From NCBI RefSeq assembly GCF_013409045.1, contig NZ_JACCBT010000001.1:3162001-3226000 (forward strand): DNA of 64,000 nt. Reading direction: 5' to 3'. This DNA is from Actinomadura citrea. GTDB taxonomy: Bacteria; Actinomycetota; Actinomycetes; Streptosporangiales; Streptosporangiaceae. The notes beneath the pieces were generated by a model that was given only the letters and a program-made list of their open reading frames with translations, was not told the origin of the DNA and did no database searches. Every line of letters starts with the position of its first letter. The stretch's first letter is position 1. A program made the translations under genes and the position numbers. Of this stretch, positions 43,689-52,750 are shown one piece after another.

Positions 43689-44620
43689 TGGGCGACGTGC
43701 GGAGCCTCCCCGTCCCGGATGGACTGGAGGGCGAGCGGATCGACGCCGCGCTGGCGCGGCTGTTCGGGCTGTCGCGCGGCAGCGCCGCCGACATCATCGC
43801 CGCGGGCGACGTCGTGCTGGACGGCGCGCCCGTGGCCACCAAGTCCGAGCGGCTGCACGCCGGCGCCTGGCTGGAGGTCACGCTCCCGCCGCCGCCCGCG
43901 CCGCCCGCCCCGGTCGCCGAGCCCGTCCCCGGGATGGGCGTGCTTTTCGAGGACGACGACATCGTCGTGGTGAACAAGCCGGTCGGCGTCGCCGCCCACC
44001 CGACCACCGGCTGGACGGGCCCCACCGTCCTCGGCGGGCTGCTCGGGGCCGGGCACACGATCGCCACCAGCGGCGCGTCCGAGCGGCAGGGGATCGTGCA
44101 CCGGCTGGACGCCAACACCACCGGCGCCATGGTCGTGGCGAAGAGCGAGGTCGCCTACTCGCGGCTCAAGCGCGCGTTCAAGGAGCGCCGCATCGACAAG
44201 CGCTACCAGGCGCTCGTGCAGGGCCATCCCGACCCGTTCCGCGGGACGGTCGACGCCCCCATCGACCGGCACCCCTCCGGGGACGGCCGGTTCGCGGTCG
44301 TCGCGGGCGGAAAGCCGTCCGTCACCCACTACGACACCGTCGAGGCGTTCCGGGCCGCCTCGCTGCTCGACATCGACCTGGAGACGGGCCGCACGCACCA
44401 GATCCGCGTCCACATGTCCGCGATCCGGCACCCGTGCGTGGGCGACATGGCCTACGGCGCCGACCCGACCCTGGCGGAGCGCCTCGGCCTCAGGCGGCAG
44501 TGGCTGCACGCCGTCCGGCTCGGGTTCGAGCACCCCACCAGGGGCGAGTGGGTGGAGTTCGAGAGCCCCTACCCGGACGACCTGGCCCGCGCCCTGGAGA
44601 TCGTCGCGGCGGAGTCCTGA
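43685..44620 (+). CDS. rluD: RluA/RluD family 23S rRNA pseudouridine synthase
   Basis: This 311-residue enzyme has an N-terminal S4 RNA-binding domain (about 15-75) and the pseudouridine synthase core. The catalytic Asp142 is in [18 protein letters not shown], and [23 protein letters not shown] and the closing [18 protein letters not shown] are typical. The target is probably helix 69 of 23S rRNA as for RluD, but RluA-type substrates are possible. It overlaps lspA as ATGA, the widespread lspA-rluD pairing. It converges on azlD with two bases between the stops. Confidence 0.92.
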   Translation: MMGDVRSLPVPDGLEGERIDAALARLFGLSRGSAADIIAAGDVVLDGAPVATKSERLHAGAWLEVTLPPPPAPPAPVAEPVPGMGVLFEDDDIVVVNKPVGVAAHPTTGWTGPTVLGGLLGAGHTIATSGASERQGIVHRLDANTTGAMVVAKSEVAYSRLKRAFKERRIDKRYQALVQGHPDPFRGTVDAPIDRHPSGDGRFAVVAGGKPSVTHYDTVEAFRAASLLDIDLETGRTHQIRVHMSAIRHPCVGDMAYGADPTLAERLGLRRQWLHAVRLGFEHPTRGEWVEFESPYPDDLARALEIVAAES

Positions 44621-44622
44621 GC

Positions 44623-44934
44623 TCAGAGGCCGAGCAGGCGCAGCCCAGCAGCGACACCGGCCGCGGCGACCAGCACCACCAGGAACGGCGCGCGCAGCAG
44701 GAGCGCGGCGACGGCGGCGCCCAGGCCCGCCAGCCGCGCGGCGTCCAACTCCAGGGTCCGGCCGTCGGCGAGCGCCTGGACGGCGATCAGCGCTGTGAGC
44801 AGCGCCACCGGGACCAGTTCGGTGAACCGGCGCACCCGCGGGTCGTCCAGCATCCGGCGCGGGGTGACGAGCCCGCCGAGCTTCAGCGCGTAGCAGCCGA
44901 GCCCGGTGGCGATCACCGCGATCCAGACGCTCAC
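44623..44934 (-). CDS. azlD: AzlD family branched-chain amino acid exporter subunit
   Basis: This 103-residue protein has three to four membrane helices and matches AzlD, the small partner of AzlC in export of branched-chain amino acids. LGCYALKLGGLVTPRRMLDDP near the N-terminus and ELVPVALLTALIAVQAL are family-like. The start is GTG 44934, overlapping the azlC stop by three bases. It is the last gene of the chorismate mutase-azlC-azlD operon. Confidence 0.85.
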   Translation of the reverse strand: MSVWIAVIATGLGCYALKLGGLVTPRRMLDDPRVRRFTELVPVALLTALIAVQALADGRTLELDAARLAGLGAAVAALLLRAPFLVVLVAAAGVAAGLRLLGL

Positions 44935-45722
44935 GGCGCCGCCCTCCGGCCGAGCAGCGCGGGCAGCGCGGCGACGGCGGCCAGCATGACCGGCACGCCC
45001 GGCGGCAGGACCGGCGTCGCCGCCACCGCGATCACCGCCGCGGCGACGGCGACGCGGACCGCCGCCCGCCCGCCGGTGAGCCGCGGCCAGAGCAGGGCGA
45101 GGAACGCCGCCGGGCCGAGGACGTCCAGGCCCACGGCCTCGGGGTCGCCCAGCCGCGCCGCGCCCACCCCGCCCAGCAGCGTGGTGAGGTTCCACACCAG
45201 GTAGAGGGTGATCGCCGTCGTGTAGAACCCGGCGCGGGCGGCGTCCCGGCCGCGCTGCGCGGTCGCCACGGCGGCCGTCTCGTCGATGACGACGTGCGCG
45301 GTGACCAGCCTGCGCCGGCCGCGCACGCCGAGCGTCGCCGCGAGCCGCATCCCGTACAGGGCGTTGCGCCCGCCGAGCAGGACCGCGCCGAGCGTCCCGG
45401 CGACCAGCCCGCCGCCCCCGCCGATCACCCCGGCCAGCGCGAACTGGGACGCGCCCGTGAACGCCAGCAGGCTCAGGGCGCACGCCTGCGCGACGGTCAG
45501 CCCCGCCGTCACCGCCGCCGCGCCGAACGCCAGGCCGGACACCCCGACGGCGACGCCCACGCTGAGCCCGTCGCGGACCGCCGCGGCCCGCGCGGCCTCG
45601 TCCGGAGCGCCCTCCTCCAGGGCGTTCTCGTCCGGAGCGCTCTGGTCCGGTGCGGCGTCGTCACGAGCGGGCTCGTCGGGGACGCCCTCACCGGCCGCCC
45701 GCGCGGACCCGTGCGCGCTCAT
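44931..45722 (-). CDS. azlC: AzlC family branched-chain amino acid exporter subunit
   Basis: This 263-residue protein has about five to six membrane helices after a 45-residue acidic N-terminal tail with DEPA/DEA repeats. GVSGLAFGAAAVTAGLTVAQ, LLAFTGASQFALAGVIGGGG and the Asp/Glu-containing AHVVIDETAAVATAQRG are AzlC signatures. With AzlD it should export valine, leucine or isoleucine, or analogues. The ATG at 45722 overlaps the chorismate mutase stop by four bases, so the two are coupled. Confidence 0.87.
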   Translation of the reverse strand: MSAHGSARAAGEGVPDEPARDDAAPDQSAPDENALEEGAPDEAARAAAVRDGLSVGVAVGVSGLAFGAAAVTAGLTVAQACALSLLAFTGASQFALAGVIGGGGGLVAGTLGAVLLGGRNALYGMRLAATLGVRGRRRLVTAHVVIDETAAVATAQRGRDAARAGFYTTAITLYLVWNLTTLLGGVGAARLGDPEAVGLDVLGPAAFLALLWPRLTGGRAAVRVAVAAAVIAVAATPVLPPGVPVMLAAVAALPALLGRRAAP

Positions 45723-46081
45723 CGGCCGGACTCGGCCGCGTCCAGCCCCGCCTCGATGATCGCGTTCACGATGGGAGCGAGCCGGTCCGGGCCGAGGGAC
45801 GGGGCGTGCGCCGCCATGGCCTCGACGATCCGCCGCTCGCGCTCGGGGTCGCGGCCGGCGAAGCCGCCGACCGGCTTGAGCCGCTGGACGACGGCGGCGA
45901 CCGCGGTGCGGTGCTCCAGCAGCGTCGCGAGGGCGGCGTCGAGGCCGTCGATCGCCTCGCGGGCCTCGGCGAGCGTGGTGATGGCGGCGGCCGACGGCAG
46001 CGCGACCCGCACCTCGCCGGACGGCCCGCAGGCCGGGCAGCCCGCGTCCGCGGCGGCGGGATCGATCACCTGGTCGTTCAT
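45719..46081 (-). CDS. AroQ-type chorismate mutase domain protein
   Basis: This 120-residue protein has the three-helix AroQ pattern: [21 protein letters not shown], then [26 protein letters not shown] and a final helix [14 protein letters not shown]. It should convert chorismate to prephenate for Phe and Tyr synthesis, although activity of such stand-alone domains varies. An unusual N-terminal extension contains CPAC. The ATG at 46081 follows GAGAGGGGACC. It leads an operon with azlC and azlD and has a structured upstream region. Confidence 0.82.
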   Translation of the reverse strand: MNDQVIDPAAADAGCPACGPSGEVRVALPSAAAITTLAEAREAIDGLDAALATLLEHRTAVAAVVQRLKPVGGFAGRDPERERRIVEAMAAHAPSLGPDRLAPIVNAIIEAGLDAAESGR

Positions 46082-46149
46082 CTCGGGTCCCCTCTCGTGC
46101 GGCCCGTCCGGGCGAGGGGAGCAGGTGCCCCGGGCCGCGCCTGATCAGC

Positions 46150-46255
46150 AGAAAAGGCAGCTCCAGCAGAAAGGCAGAGTCCCCTTGGACTCTGCCTCGG
46201 CCGGCTCCGGGGTCGTCGCTAGGTCGCGGGGGCGACCGGCTCACCCGGAGCCGGC
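46150..46255 (-). promoter_or_regulatory. structured leader candidate upstream of the chorismate mutase operon
   Basis: On the minus strand the order is C (46255-46244), B (46242-46236), A (46211-46200) and hairpin T (46196-46173). C can pair with A over 12 perfect bases (GCCGGCTCCGGG) or with B over seven (CCGGCTC), but not both. Inside the A-C loop is a nested GGTCGC/GCGACC hairpin. T is a perfect 10-bp stem with a four-base loop, followed by TTT and CTGC. Further on, CTGCCTTTCTGCTG is nearly repeated as CTGCCTTTTCTGCTG. The alternative pairings and the T-tailed hairpin suggest attenuation, but no leader peptide or known riboswitch motif was recognised. Confidence 0.5.
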
Positions 46256-46539
46256 TGCGTAAACCTGAAATGGCGACGTTCCACGGGGACGATCGTATTC
46301 CGTGCCGCCCCGGCGGCCAAACTCCGGACCTCCCGTCCCGGGCTTCGAGACGACCGGAAGGGGTCTCCCGGGATTGGGCGCGTCGGGGCGCGAGTGACCA
46401 GGGATGCGGGTTAGGCTCTCAGAGCCGCGTCGTTCCGGCGCCCGCCGGCCCGACGACCTTCCCCCGGTACCGATGCCGCGACCACGTGCCGATCCTGCAC
46501 GTGGGCGGTCGCATGCGACGAGCAGGAGGCGCAGCACGC
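46256..46539 (+). other. upstream region of dnaE
   Basis: No gene is supported in these 284 bases. A TAGGCT at 46412-46417 is a plausible -10 box for dnaE and would give a leader of about 120 bases. AGGAGG at 46524-46529 is the likely ribosome binding site. A 98-residue frame on the minus strand is low complexity and is not supported. Confidence 0.45.
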
Positions 46540-49500
46540 ATGGCCGACTCTTTCGTTCACCTGCACGTTCACACCGAGTACTCCATGCTCGACGGAGCCG
46601 CCCGGTTGAAGCAGATGTTCGAGGAGGTCGGCCGGCAGAAGATGCCGGCGATCGCGATGACCGACCACGGCAACATGCACGGCGCCTACGACTTCCACAG
46701 GCAGGCGACCGCGGCCGGCGTCACCCCGATCATCGGCATCGAGGCCTACATGGCGCCGGAGTCCCGGTTCCACAAGAAGAAGATCCAGTGGGGCGAGCCG
46801 AGCCAGAAGCGCGACGACGTCTCCGGCGGCGGCCTGATCAACCACATGACGCTGTGGGCGCGCAACAGGGCCGGCCTGCACAACCTCTTCAAGCTCTCCA
46901 GCCGCGCCTACACCGAGGGCTTCGTCTTCAAGTACGCGCGCATGGACGAGGAGCTGCTCGCCGAGCACTCCGAGGGCCTGATGGCCACCACCGGCTGCCC
47001 GTCCGGCAAGGTCCAGACCCGGCTGCGGCTCGGCCAGTTCGACGAGGCGCTGAAGGCCGCCGCGAACTTCCAGGACATCCTCGGCAAGGAGAACTACTTC
47101 CTGGAGCTGATGGACCACGGCCTCGACATCGAGCGCCGCGTCCGCGACGGCCTCATCGAGATCAGCAAGCGGCTGAACATCCCGCCGGTCGTCACCAACG
47201 ACTCCCACTACACGCACGAGTCCGAGGCCACCGCCCACGACGCGCTGCTGTGCGTGCAGGTGGGCAAGCAGCTCGCCGACCCCGACCGGTTCCGGTTCGA
47301 CGGCAGCGGCTACTACCTGAAGACCGCCGACGAGATGCGCGCCATCGACTCCTCCGACATCTGGGCCGAGGGCTGCAGGAACACCCTGCTGATCGCCGAG
47401 CGCGTCGACCCCGCCGGGATGTTCGAGTACCGCGACCTCAGCCCCCGGTTCCCCGTCCCGGAGGGCGAGACCGAGGAGAGCTGGTTCCGCAAGGAGGTCT
47501 GGAAGGGCCTGGAGCGCCGCTTCCCGGACGGCCTCCCGGACGGCTACAAGGAGCAGGCCGAGTACGAGATGGGCGTCATCCTCGGCAAGGGGTACCCGTC
47601 CTACTTCCTCGTCGTCGCCGACTTCATCATGTGGGCCAAGGAGAACGGCATCCTGGTCGGCCCCGGCCGCGGCAGCGCCGCGGGCTCGCTGATCGCCTAC
47701 GCGATGGGCATCACCGACCTCGACCCCATCCCGCACGGGCTGATCTTCGAGCGGTTCCTGAACCCCGAGCGCGCGTCCATGCCCGACATCGACATCGACT
47801 TCCCTGAAGACCGGCGGGCCGAGGTCATCAGGTACACGACCGAGAAGTGGGGGGCCGACAAGGTCTCCTTCATCGCCACGTTCGGCACCATCAAGGCGAA
47901 GGCCGCCATCAAGGACGCGGGCCGCGTCCTCGGCTTCCCGTACGCGCTCGGCGACCGCATCTCCAAGGCGTTCCCGCCCGCCGTCATGGGCAAGGACATC
48001 CCGCTGTCGGGCATCTTCGACGACAAGCACCCGCGCTACGGCGAGGCGGGCGAGCTGCGCAAGCTGTACGAGGAAGAGACCGACGTCAAGCAGATCATGG
48101 ACCTGGCGCAGGGCCTGGAGGGGCTGATCCGCCAGACCGGCGTGCACGCCGCCGGGGTCATCATGTCCGGTGAGACGATCACCGACCACATCCCGATCAT
48201 GCGCCGGGACGCCGACGGGGCGATCATCACGCAGTTCGACTACCCGACCTGCGAGTCGCTCGGCCTGCTGAAGATGGACTTCCTCGGCCTGCGCAACCTG
48301 ACGATCATCGACGACGCGCTCAAGGGCATCCGGAAGAACAAGGGCGTCGAGGTCGACCTGCTCGCCCTCTCGCTGGACGACCAGAAGACCTACGACCTGC
48401 TCGCCCGCGGCGACACCCTCGGCGTCTTCCAGTTCGACGGCGGCCCCATGCGCTCCCTGCTCCGGCTGATGAAGCCGGACAACTTCGAGGACATCTCCGC
48501 CGTGGGCGCCCTGTACCGGCCGGGCCCGATGGGCGCGAACTCCCACACCAACTACGCGCTGCGCAAGAACGGCGCGCAGGAGATCACCCCGATCCACCCG
48601 GAGCTGGAGGAGCCGCTCAGGGAGATCCTCGACACCACCTACGGCCTGATCGTCTACCAGGAGCAGGTCATGGCGATCGCGCAGAAGGTTGCGGGCTACA
48701 CGCTCGGCAAGGCGGACCTGCTGCGCCGCGTCATGGGCAAGAAGAAGAAGGCCGAGCTGGACGCCCAGTTCGTCGGGTTCGAGCAGGGCATGATCGACAA
48801 CGGTTTCTCCAAGGAGGCCGTGAAGACGCTGTGGGACATCCTCGTCCCCTTCTCCGACTACGCCTTCAACAAGGCGCACTCCGCCGCGTACGGCCTCGTC
48901 TCCTACTGGACGGCCTACCTCAAGGCGAACTACCCGGCCGAGTACATGGCGGGCGTGCTCACCTCCGTCGGCGACGACAAGGACAAGAGCGCCCTGTACC
49001 TGTCGGAGTGCCGCCGGATGGGCCTGAAGGTGCTGCCGCCCGACGTCAACACCTCCGAGGCCGACTTCACCCCGCTCGGCGACACCGAGATCCGGTTCGG
49101 TCTGTCGGCCGTCCGCAACGTCGGCACCAACGTCGTGGACGGGATCGTCGCGGCCCGCCGCGAGAAGGGCGCCTACACCGACTTCAACGACTTCCTCAAC
49201 AAGGTCCCGCCGCCGGTGTGCAACAAGCGGGTGGTGGAGTCGCTGATCAAGGCGGGCGCGTTCGACGAGCTCGGCCACCAGCGCAAGGCGCTGCTGATGG
49301 TGCACGAGCAGGCCATCGACTCGGTCATCGACATCAAGCGCAAGGAGGCCGTCGGCCAGGACTCCCTGTTCGGCGCCCTGGAGGACGACGGCGGCGAGGA
49401 CGCCTTCGCCGTCGCGATCCCCGAGGCCGAGGAGTGGGACAAGACCACCCTTCTCGCCTTCGAGCGGGAGATGCTCGGCCTGTACGTGTCGGACCACCCG

Positions 49501-50070
49501 CTCCTCGGCGTCGAGCACATCCTCGAACGGGAGGCCGACTGCACGATCGCCGTCCTCAACGGCGGCGAGCGTCCCGACGGCCAGGTGGTCATCGTGGCCG
49601 GGCTGCTCTCCGGCCTCCAGCGCAAGGTCACCAAGCAGGGCAACTCCTGGGCCATGTTCCAGCTGGAGGACCTCGGCGGCTCCATCGAGGTGATGTGCTT
49701 CCCGTCGTCCTACCAGCTGTGCTCGACCCTCCTCGCCGAGGATGCCATCCTCGTCGTCAAGGGCCGCCTGGACCGCCGCGAGGACGTCGCGAAGATCATC
49801 GCGATGGAGGTCGTCCAGCCCGACCTCAGCGTCACCGACGCGACCGGCCCGCTCTCGGTCACGATGCCGCTCGGCCGCTGCACGCCCCCCACGGTCTCCC
49901 GCCTCAAGGAGGTGCTGATCACCCACCCCGGCACCGCCGAGGTGCACCTCCACCTCCAGAACGGCCCGCGCACGACCGTCGTCCGCCTGGACGACAGGCT
50001 CCGCGTGGCACCGTCCCCAGCCCTGATGGGCGACCTGAAACAACTCCTGGGCCCCTCCTGCCTGGGCTGA
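46540..50070 (+). CDS. dnaE: replicative DNA polymerase III alpha subunit
   Basis: This 1176-residue protein is the chromosomal replicase of the DnaE1 type. The N-terminal PHP domain opens [18 protein letters not shown]. The palm carries the catalytic [13 protein letters not shown], and [18 protein letters not shown] and the helix-hairpin-helix and OB regions follow. The PHP domain of DnaE1 gives proofreading in mycobacteria. I chose ATG 46540, with AGGAGG ten bases upstream; the longer frame to 46270 lacks family similarity. It converges on the DUF6882 gene. Confidence 0.97.
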   Translation: MADSFVHLHVHTEYSMLDGAARLKQMFEEVGRQKMPAIAMTDHGNMHGAYDFHRQATAAGVTPIIGIEAYMAPESRFHKKKIQWGEPSQKRDDVSGGGLINHMTLWARNRAGLHNLFKLSSRAYTEGFVFKYARMDEELLAEHSEGLMATTGCPSGKVQTRLRLGQFDEALKAAANFQDILGKENYFLELMDHGLDIERRVRDGLIEISKRLNIPPVVTNDSHYTHESEATAHDALLCVQVGKQLADPDRFRFDGSGYYLKTADEMRAIDSSDIWAEGCRNTLLIAERVDPAGMFEYRDLSPRFPVPEGETEESWFRKEVWKGLERRFPDGLPDGYKEQAEYEMGVILGKGYPSYFLVVADFIMWAKENGILVGPGRGSAAGSLIAYAMGITDLDPIPHGLIFERFLNPERASMPDIDIDFPEDRRAEVIRYTTEKWGADKVSFIATFGTIKAKAAIKDAGRVLGFPYALGDRISKAFPPAVMGKDIPLSGIFDDKHPRYGEAGELRKLYEEETDVKQIMDLAQGLEGLIRQTGVHAAGVIMSGETITDHIPIMRRDADGAIITQFDYPTCESLGLLKMDFLGLRNLTIIDDALKGIRKNKGVEVDLLALSLDDQKTYDLLARGDTLGVFQFDGGPMRSLLRLMKPDNFEDISAVGALYRPGPMGANSHTNYALRKNGAQEITPIHPELEEPLREILDTTYGLIVYQEQVMAIAQKVAGYTLGKADLLRRVMGKKKKAELDAQFVGFEQGMIDNGFSKEAVKTLWDILVPFSDYAFNKAHSAAYGLVSYWTAYLKANYPAEYMAGVLTSVGDDKDKSALYLSECRRMGLKVLPPDVNTSEADFTPLGDTEIRFGLSAVRNVGTNVVDGIVAARREKGAYTDFNDFLNKVPPPVCNKRVVESLIKAGAFDELGHQRKALLMVHEQAIDSVIDIKRKEAVGQDSLFGALEDDGGEDAFAVAIPEAEEWDKTTLLAFEREMLGLYVSDHPLLGVEHILEREADCTIAVLNGGERPDGQVVIVAGLLSGLQRKVTKQGNSWAMFQLEDLGGSIEVMCFPSSYQLCSTLLAEDAILVVKGRLDRREDVAKIIAMEVVQPDLSVTDATGPLSVTMPLGRCTPPTVSRLKEVLITHPGTAEVHLHLQNGPRTTVVRLDDRLRVAPSPALMGDLKQLLGPSCLG

Positions 50071-50106
50071 GGAGGCGTTCGACGTCCGGCGCAGTGAGCA
50101 CCACAC

Positions 50107-50151
50107 GCGGTTTCTCGGGTTCGGGCCCCAGGCCCGAACCTAGGAAACCGC
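50107..50151. terminator. 18-bp hairpin with internal loop overlapping a stop codon
   Basis: GCGGTTTC pairs with GAAACCGC and GGTTCGGGCC pairs with GGCCCGAACC, separated by a 3x3 internal loop, with a short CCA loop at the tip. It lies between the convergent dnaE and DUF6882 genes. Its right arm contains the TAG stop (50142-50140) and last codons of the DUF6882 gene. Confidence 0.75.
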
Positions 50152-50835
50152 AATGAGCTCGGCTCTCCAGTCGACGAAGCGGCCGATTCCGTCGAAGTGG
50201 GCGCGGGCGGTGCCGCCGCCGGGGAGGGACACTTCGGTGAGGACGTCGCTCTGCCGGTAGGGGACGCGGTGGTGCGACAGGAGCCCGGCGAGGGTGAGGC
50301 GCGGCTCGTGGGGGAAGAGGCTGGCGGCGTTGGCCACCAGGCGGGGGAGGGGGACGGGGTCCCACTGGGCGGGCGGCGCCTGGGGGTCGTCGACGTGCAG
50401 GTAGGCGGAGCCGCCGTCGTAGCCCGCGCCGATGTATCCGGCGCCGCCGAGGACGCCGCCGGCGGCCATCGCGATCAGTTCGCCGCCGTGCCCGGCGGGG
50501 CCCTCGTACCAGGACAGGTCGATCTCGGGGGTGGTGAACTCGGTGATCCCGAGCCGTTCGCCGATGGCCCGGATGACCAGGGTCGGGGCGACGGCGGGGT
50601 GCGCGTCGCCGAACTGGGGGTTGGCCCAGCCCCACAGCCAGGTGCGCTCGCGGGCGGCGTAGCTGCCGAGCAGCGAGACGCGGACCGTGACGCCGCCGCT
50701 GGTGTAGCTGCGGGCGGTCAGGTCGGCGCTCCAGTCCTCGCGCGGCAGGAACTCGGCGAGCGTCTCCTGCTGCTGCAGGACGACGGCCGCCAGTGCGGCG
50801 CCGAGGCGTTCGAACGCAGGGCTGAATCCGGACAT
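50140..50835 (-). CDS. DUF6882-like protein
   Basis: This protein of about 231 residues has no membrane helix and carries the motif TWLWGWANPQF near residue 65 and TPEIDLSWYEGPAGH near 100. These features match the DUF6882 group of uncharacterised actinobacterial proteins as far as I recall. The C-terminal half contains two GGG-type turns and FDGIGRFVDWRAEL. I prefer ATG 50835, because TAATGT (50848-50843) lies seven bases before it as in leaderless genes. GTG 50844 is the longer alternative. Its function is unknown. Confidence 0.65.
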   Translation of the reverse strand: MSGFSPAFERLGAALAAVVLQQQETLAEFLPREDWSADLTARSYTSGGVTVRVSLLGSYAARERTWLWGWANPQFGDAHPAVAPTLVIRAIGERLGITEFTTPEIDLSWYEGPAGHGGELIAMAAGGVLGGAGYIGAGYDGGSAYLHVDDPQAPPAQWDPVPLPRLVANAASLFPHEPRLTLAGLLSHHRVPYRQSDVLTEVSLPGGGTARAHFDGIGRFVDWRAELIAVS

Positions 50836-50842
50836 GTCGGGC

Positions 50843-50848
50843 ACATTA
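50843..50848 (-). promoter_or_regulatory. leaderless-type -10 box for the DUF6882 gene
   Basis: TAATGT on the minus strand is followed by seven bases and the ATG at 50835. A ribosome binding site is absent. On the other strand TAGGCT at 50921-50926 may serve the divergent DUF2567 gene. Confidence 0.45.
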
Positions 50849-50963
50849 TCCCAGTAATCGGGGCTGCCGTGGGCGGGAATCGGACACCCTTCGAGAGTCG
50901 ATCGGCTGACCGGGGCAGGCTAGGCTTTCGCTGTCGGACGACTTGCAACTAGGAGCGTACGAG

Positions 50964-51566
50964 GTGCGGCGACCCACCGGGAGGCTCTTGGCGATCTGGG
51001 CGGTCACCAGCGCCGTCGTCACGTTGCTGGGGCCGCTCGCCGGCCTGCTGTGGGCGGCGGTCGTCCCCGAGGTGACGTACGTGGTCGTGCAGGGTGAGGC
51101 CCTTCTGGCCGACCCGGAAGGCCAGGGCCCGATCGGAATCGACGCCCGCTTCGCCCTGATCGCGCTCGTCGCCGGGATCGCGTGCGGCGTCGGCGCCTAC
51201 CTGGCGGGCGGGCGCGGCAACGACTCCGCGCTGCTGCTCGGGCTGGCCGTGGGCGGCGCCGCCGCGGCCGTCCTCGCCTGGCAGACCGGCCACCTGATCG
51301 GCCTCGGGCACTTCGAGGACGCGGTCCGGCACGGGCGCGACGGCACCACCGTCACCGGCGTCGCCGACCTGCGCGCCAAGGGCGTGCTGGTGTTCTGGGC
51401 GCTGCCGGCGGTCGCCGCCTACGGGCTGCTGGAACTGGTCGTGCGGCGGCTACCCGCGGGCGATGGCGGCGACGCGGGCGCCGGTGAGGCGGACGAGGTC
51501 GGCGGGGACGAGTTCGATCTGGAGTCCGCGCCGGCCGGCCGAGACGTAGACGGTCGCGAGTCCTGA
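50964..51566 (+). CDS. DUF2567 membrane protein
   Basis: This 200-residue protein has four membrane helices and fits DUF2567. The signatures are the first helix WAVTSAVVTLLGPLAGLLWAA, then DARFALIALVAGIACGVGAYLA, LAVGGAAAAVLAWQTGHLIG and the closing LRAKGVLVFWALPAVAAYGLLE. I chose GTG 50964 with AGGAG eight bases upstream; a TTG at 50943 is in frame. The acidic C-terminal tail of about 40 residues lies antisense to the end of ybaK for 117 bp. The gene next to ybaK and a LON-domain gene matches the order near hisD in other actinomycetes. Its function is unknown. Confidence 0.8.
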   Translation: MRRPTGRLLAIWAVTSAVVTLLGPLAGLLWAAVVPEVTYVVVQGEALLADPEGQGPIGIDARFALIALVAGIACGVGAYLAGGRGNDSALLLGLAVGGAAAAVLAWQTGHLIGLGHFEDAVRHGRDGTTVTGVADLRAKGVLVFWALPAVAAYGLLELVVRRLPAGDGGDAGAGEADEVGGDEFDLESAPAGRDVDGRES

Positions 51567-51947
51567 CGCCGACGCGTCGACCACGGTCGGCAGCCGCCTG
51601 CGCTGCCCGAGCGGGCTGATCCCGCCGACGACGTACCCGGTGGCGCGCTCGGCGTCGCGGGGGTCGGCCATCCGGGCCTTCTTGCCGCCGGCCGCCGCCG
51701 CGAGCGCCTTCAGGTCGAGGGTGGACGACACCGGGACGACACCGACCGCGAGGTTCCCGTCGATCTCGGCCAGCAGCGTCTTGAAGAGCCGGTCGTGCGG
51801 GACGCCGAGGGCGTCGGCGGCGGCCTCCCCGTAGGACTCGGCGTTCGGGTCCACCTCGTAGGCGTGCAGCGTGAACTCGACGCCGGCCTTCGCCGCGGCG
51901 ATCGTCGCGGGGGTGCCCTTGCCGCCCTTGGCCTTGGCAGTGCTCAT
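51450..51947 (-). CDS. ybaK: YbaK/ProX-type Cys-tRNA(Pro) deacylase
   Basis: This 165-residue protein removes Cys mischarged onto tRNA-Pro, or acts on related aminoacyl-tRNAs. The YbaK fold is supported by VEFTLHAYEVDPNAESYGEAAADALGV, the Lys-containing LFKTLLAEIDGNLAVGVVPVS and GYVVGGISPLGQRRRLPTVVD. Length is typical. The C-terminal 39 codons overlap the DUF2567 gene on the other strand. The conserved core continues into the overlap, so both frames appear to be used. Confidence 0.9.
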   Translation of the reverse strand: MSTAKAKGGKGTPATIAAAKAGVEFTLHAYEVDPNAESYGEAAADALGVPHDRLFKTLLAEIDGNLAVGVVPVSSTLDLKALAAAAGGKKARMADPRDAERATGYVVGGISPLGQRRRLPTVVDASASGLATVYVSAGRRGLQIELVPADLVRLTGARVAAIARG

Positions 51948-51969
51948 GGGGGCAGTCTGCCGTGATCGC

Positions 51970-52629
51970 TCAGTTCGGCGTGAACGACCCGTCCAGGAAC
52001 TGCCCGGCGGGGATCATCGGGAGCACGTCCAGGATGCGGTTCTCCCTGGCCAGCAGCTCGCCCTCCGCCGCCAGCCGCAGCGCCGCGTCCTCGTGCTCCA
52101 GCAGGCGCTGCTTCTCGTGCCCGTCCAGCACGAGCGACGCCGCGATCGCATACGACAGCGCGACCGGGTCGCCCGGGTCGATCTCCTCCAGCGGGCCCGC
52201 GCCGGCCGCGCCGAGGCGCCGCCGGTAGCTCCGGAACAGCCGCCGGACCCGAGCCGCGGCGGGCTCAGGGTCGGCGCCGGGCTCCTCGGGCAGGAACTCG
52301 ACCTCGCCCTGCAGGTAGGGCCGGGACCGGTCCAGCTCCTTCAGCCGGAACCGCCGTGCGCCGACGGCGACGATGTCGTACCGCCCGTCCGGGTGGGGCG
52401 TCACCTCGCGCAGCTCGGCGACGCAGCCGACCTCGGCGAGGCGGTGCGCCGCGCCCTCGCCGACCTCGTGGCCGAGTTCGATGCCGACGACGCCGAAACC
52501 GCGGGGCTCGGGCAGTTCGAGGAGGTCGGCGACCAGCCGGCGGTAGCGGTCCTCGAACAGGTGCAGGGGGAGCACCAGGCCGGGGAACAGCACGGTGCCG
52601 AGGGGGAACAGGGCGAGCCGCTCGGTCAC
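51970..52629 (-). CDS. LON N-terminal domain protein
   Basis: This 219-residue protein consists of a LON substrate-binding domain without protease or ATPase parts. It starts LALFPLGTVLFPGLVLPLHLFEDRYRRL, the hallmark of the group, and continues with VGCVAELREVTPHPDGRYDIVAVGARRFRL. A helical C-terminal region follows. Eukaryotic relatives such as cereblon are adaptors, but the bacterial stand-alone proteins have no settled role. The start is GTG 52629, behind GGGAGAGAAG. It diverges from phzF. Confidence 0.88.
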   Translation of the reverse strand: MTERLALFPLGTVLFPGLVLPLHLFEDRYRRLVADLLELPEPRGFGVVGIELGHEVGEGAAHRLAEVGCVAELREVTPHPDGRYDIVAVGARRFRLKELDRSRPYLQGEVEFLPEEPGADPEPAAARVRRLFRSYRRRLGAAGAGPLEEIDPGDPVALSYAIAASLVLDGHEKQRLLEHEDAALRLAAEGELLARENRILDVLPMIPAGQFLDGSFTPN

Positions 52630-52737
52630 ATCTTCTCTCCCGCGCTCCTGGGCGCAACCGGAAACGCCCGTGCCGCCAGGGTACGTCGCAAATGATGATC
52701 TTGGTAAGGGGTGATTTTTCACAGGGTGAAGCAGGTG

Positions 52738-52743
52738 TAACGT
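52738..52743 (+). promoter_or_regulatory. leaderless-type -10 box for the PhzF-family gene
   Basis: TAACGT is followed by seven bases and the ATG at 52751, with no ribosome binding site. The -35 region is not clear. Confidence 0.45.
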
Positions 52744-52750
52744 CGGCGCC

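Noticed and set aside
46150..46178. A Phe/Leu-rich leader peptide (FLLELPFLL) as a classic attenuator for the chorismate mutase operon
   Set aside because: It lies after, not before, the hairpin that would need to respond to its translation, and has only two Phe codons.
46241..46537. A 98-codon minus-strand gene upstream of dnaE
   Set aside because: Low-complexity Arg/Gly/Pro composition, no ribosome binding site and overlap with the structured leader make it unlikely.
46411..50106. A 1231-codon open frame antisense to dnaE
   Set aside because: Its composition mirrors the dnaE codons and it has no domain features; dnaE is certain.
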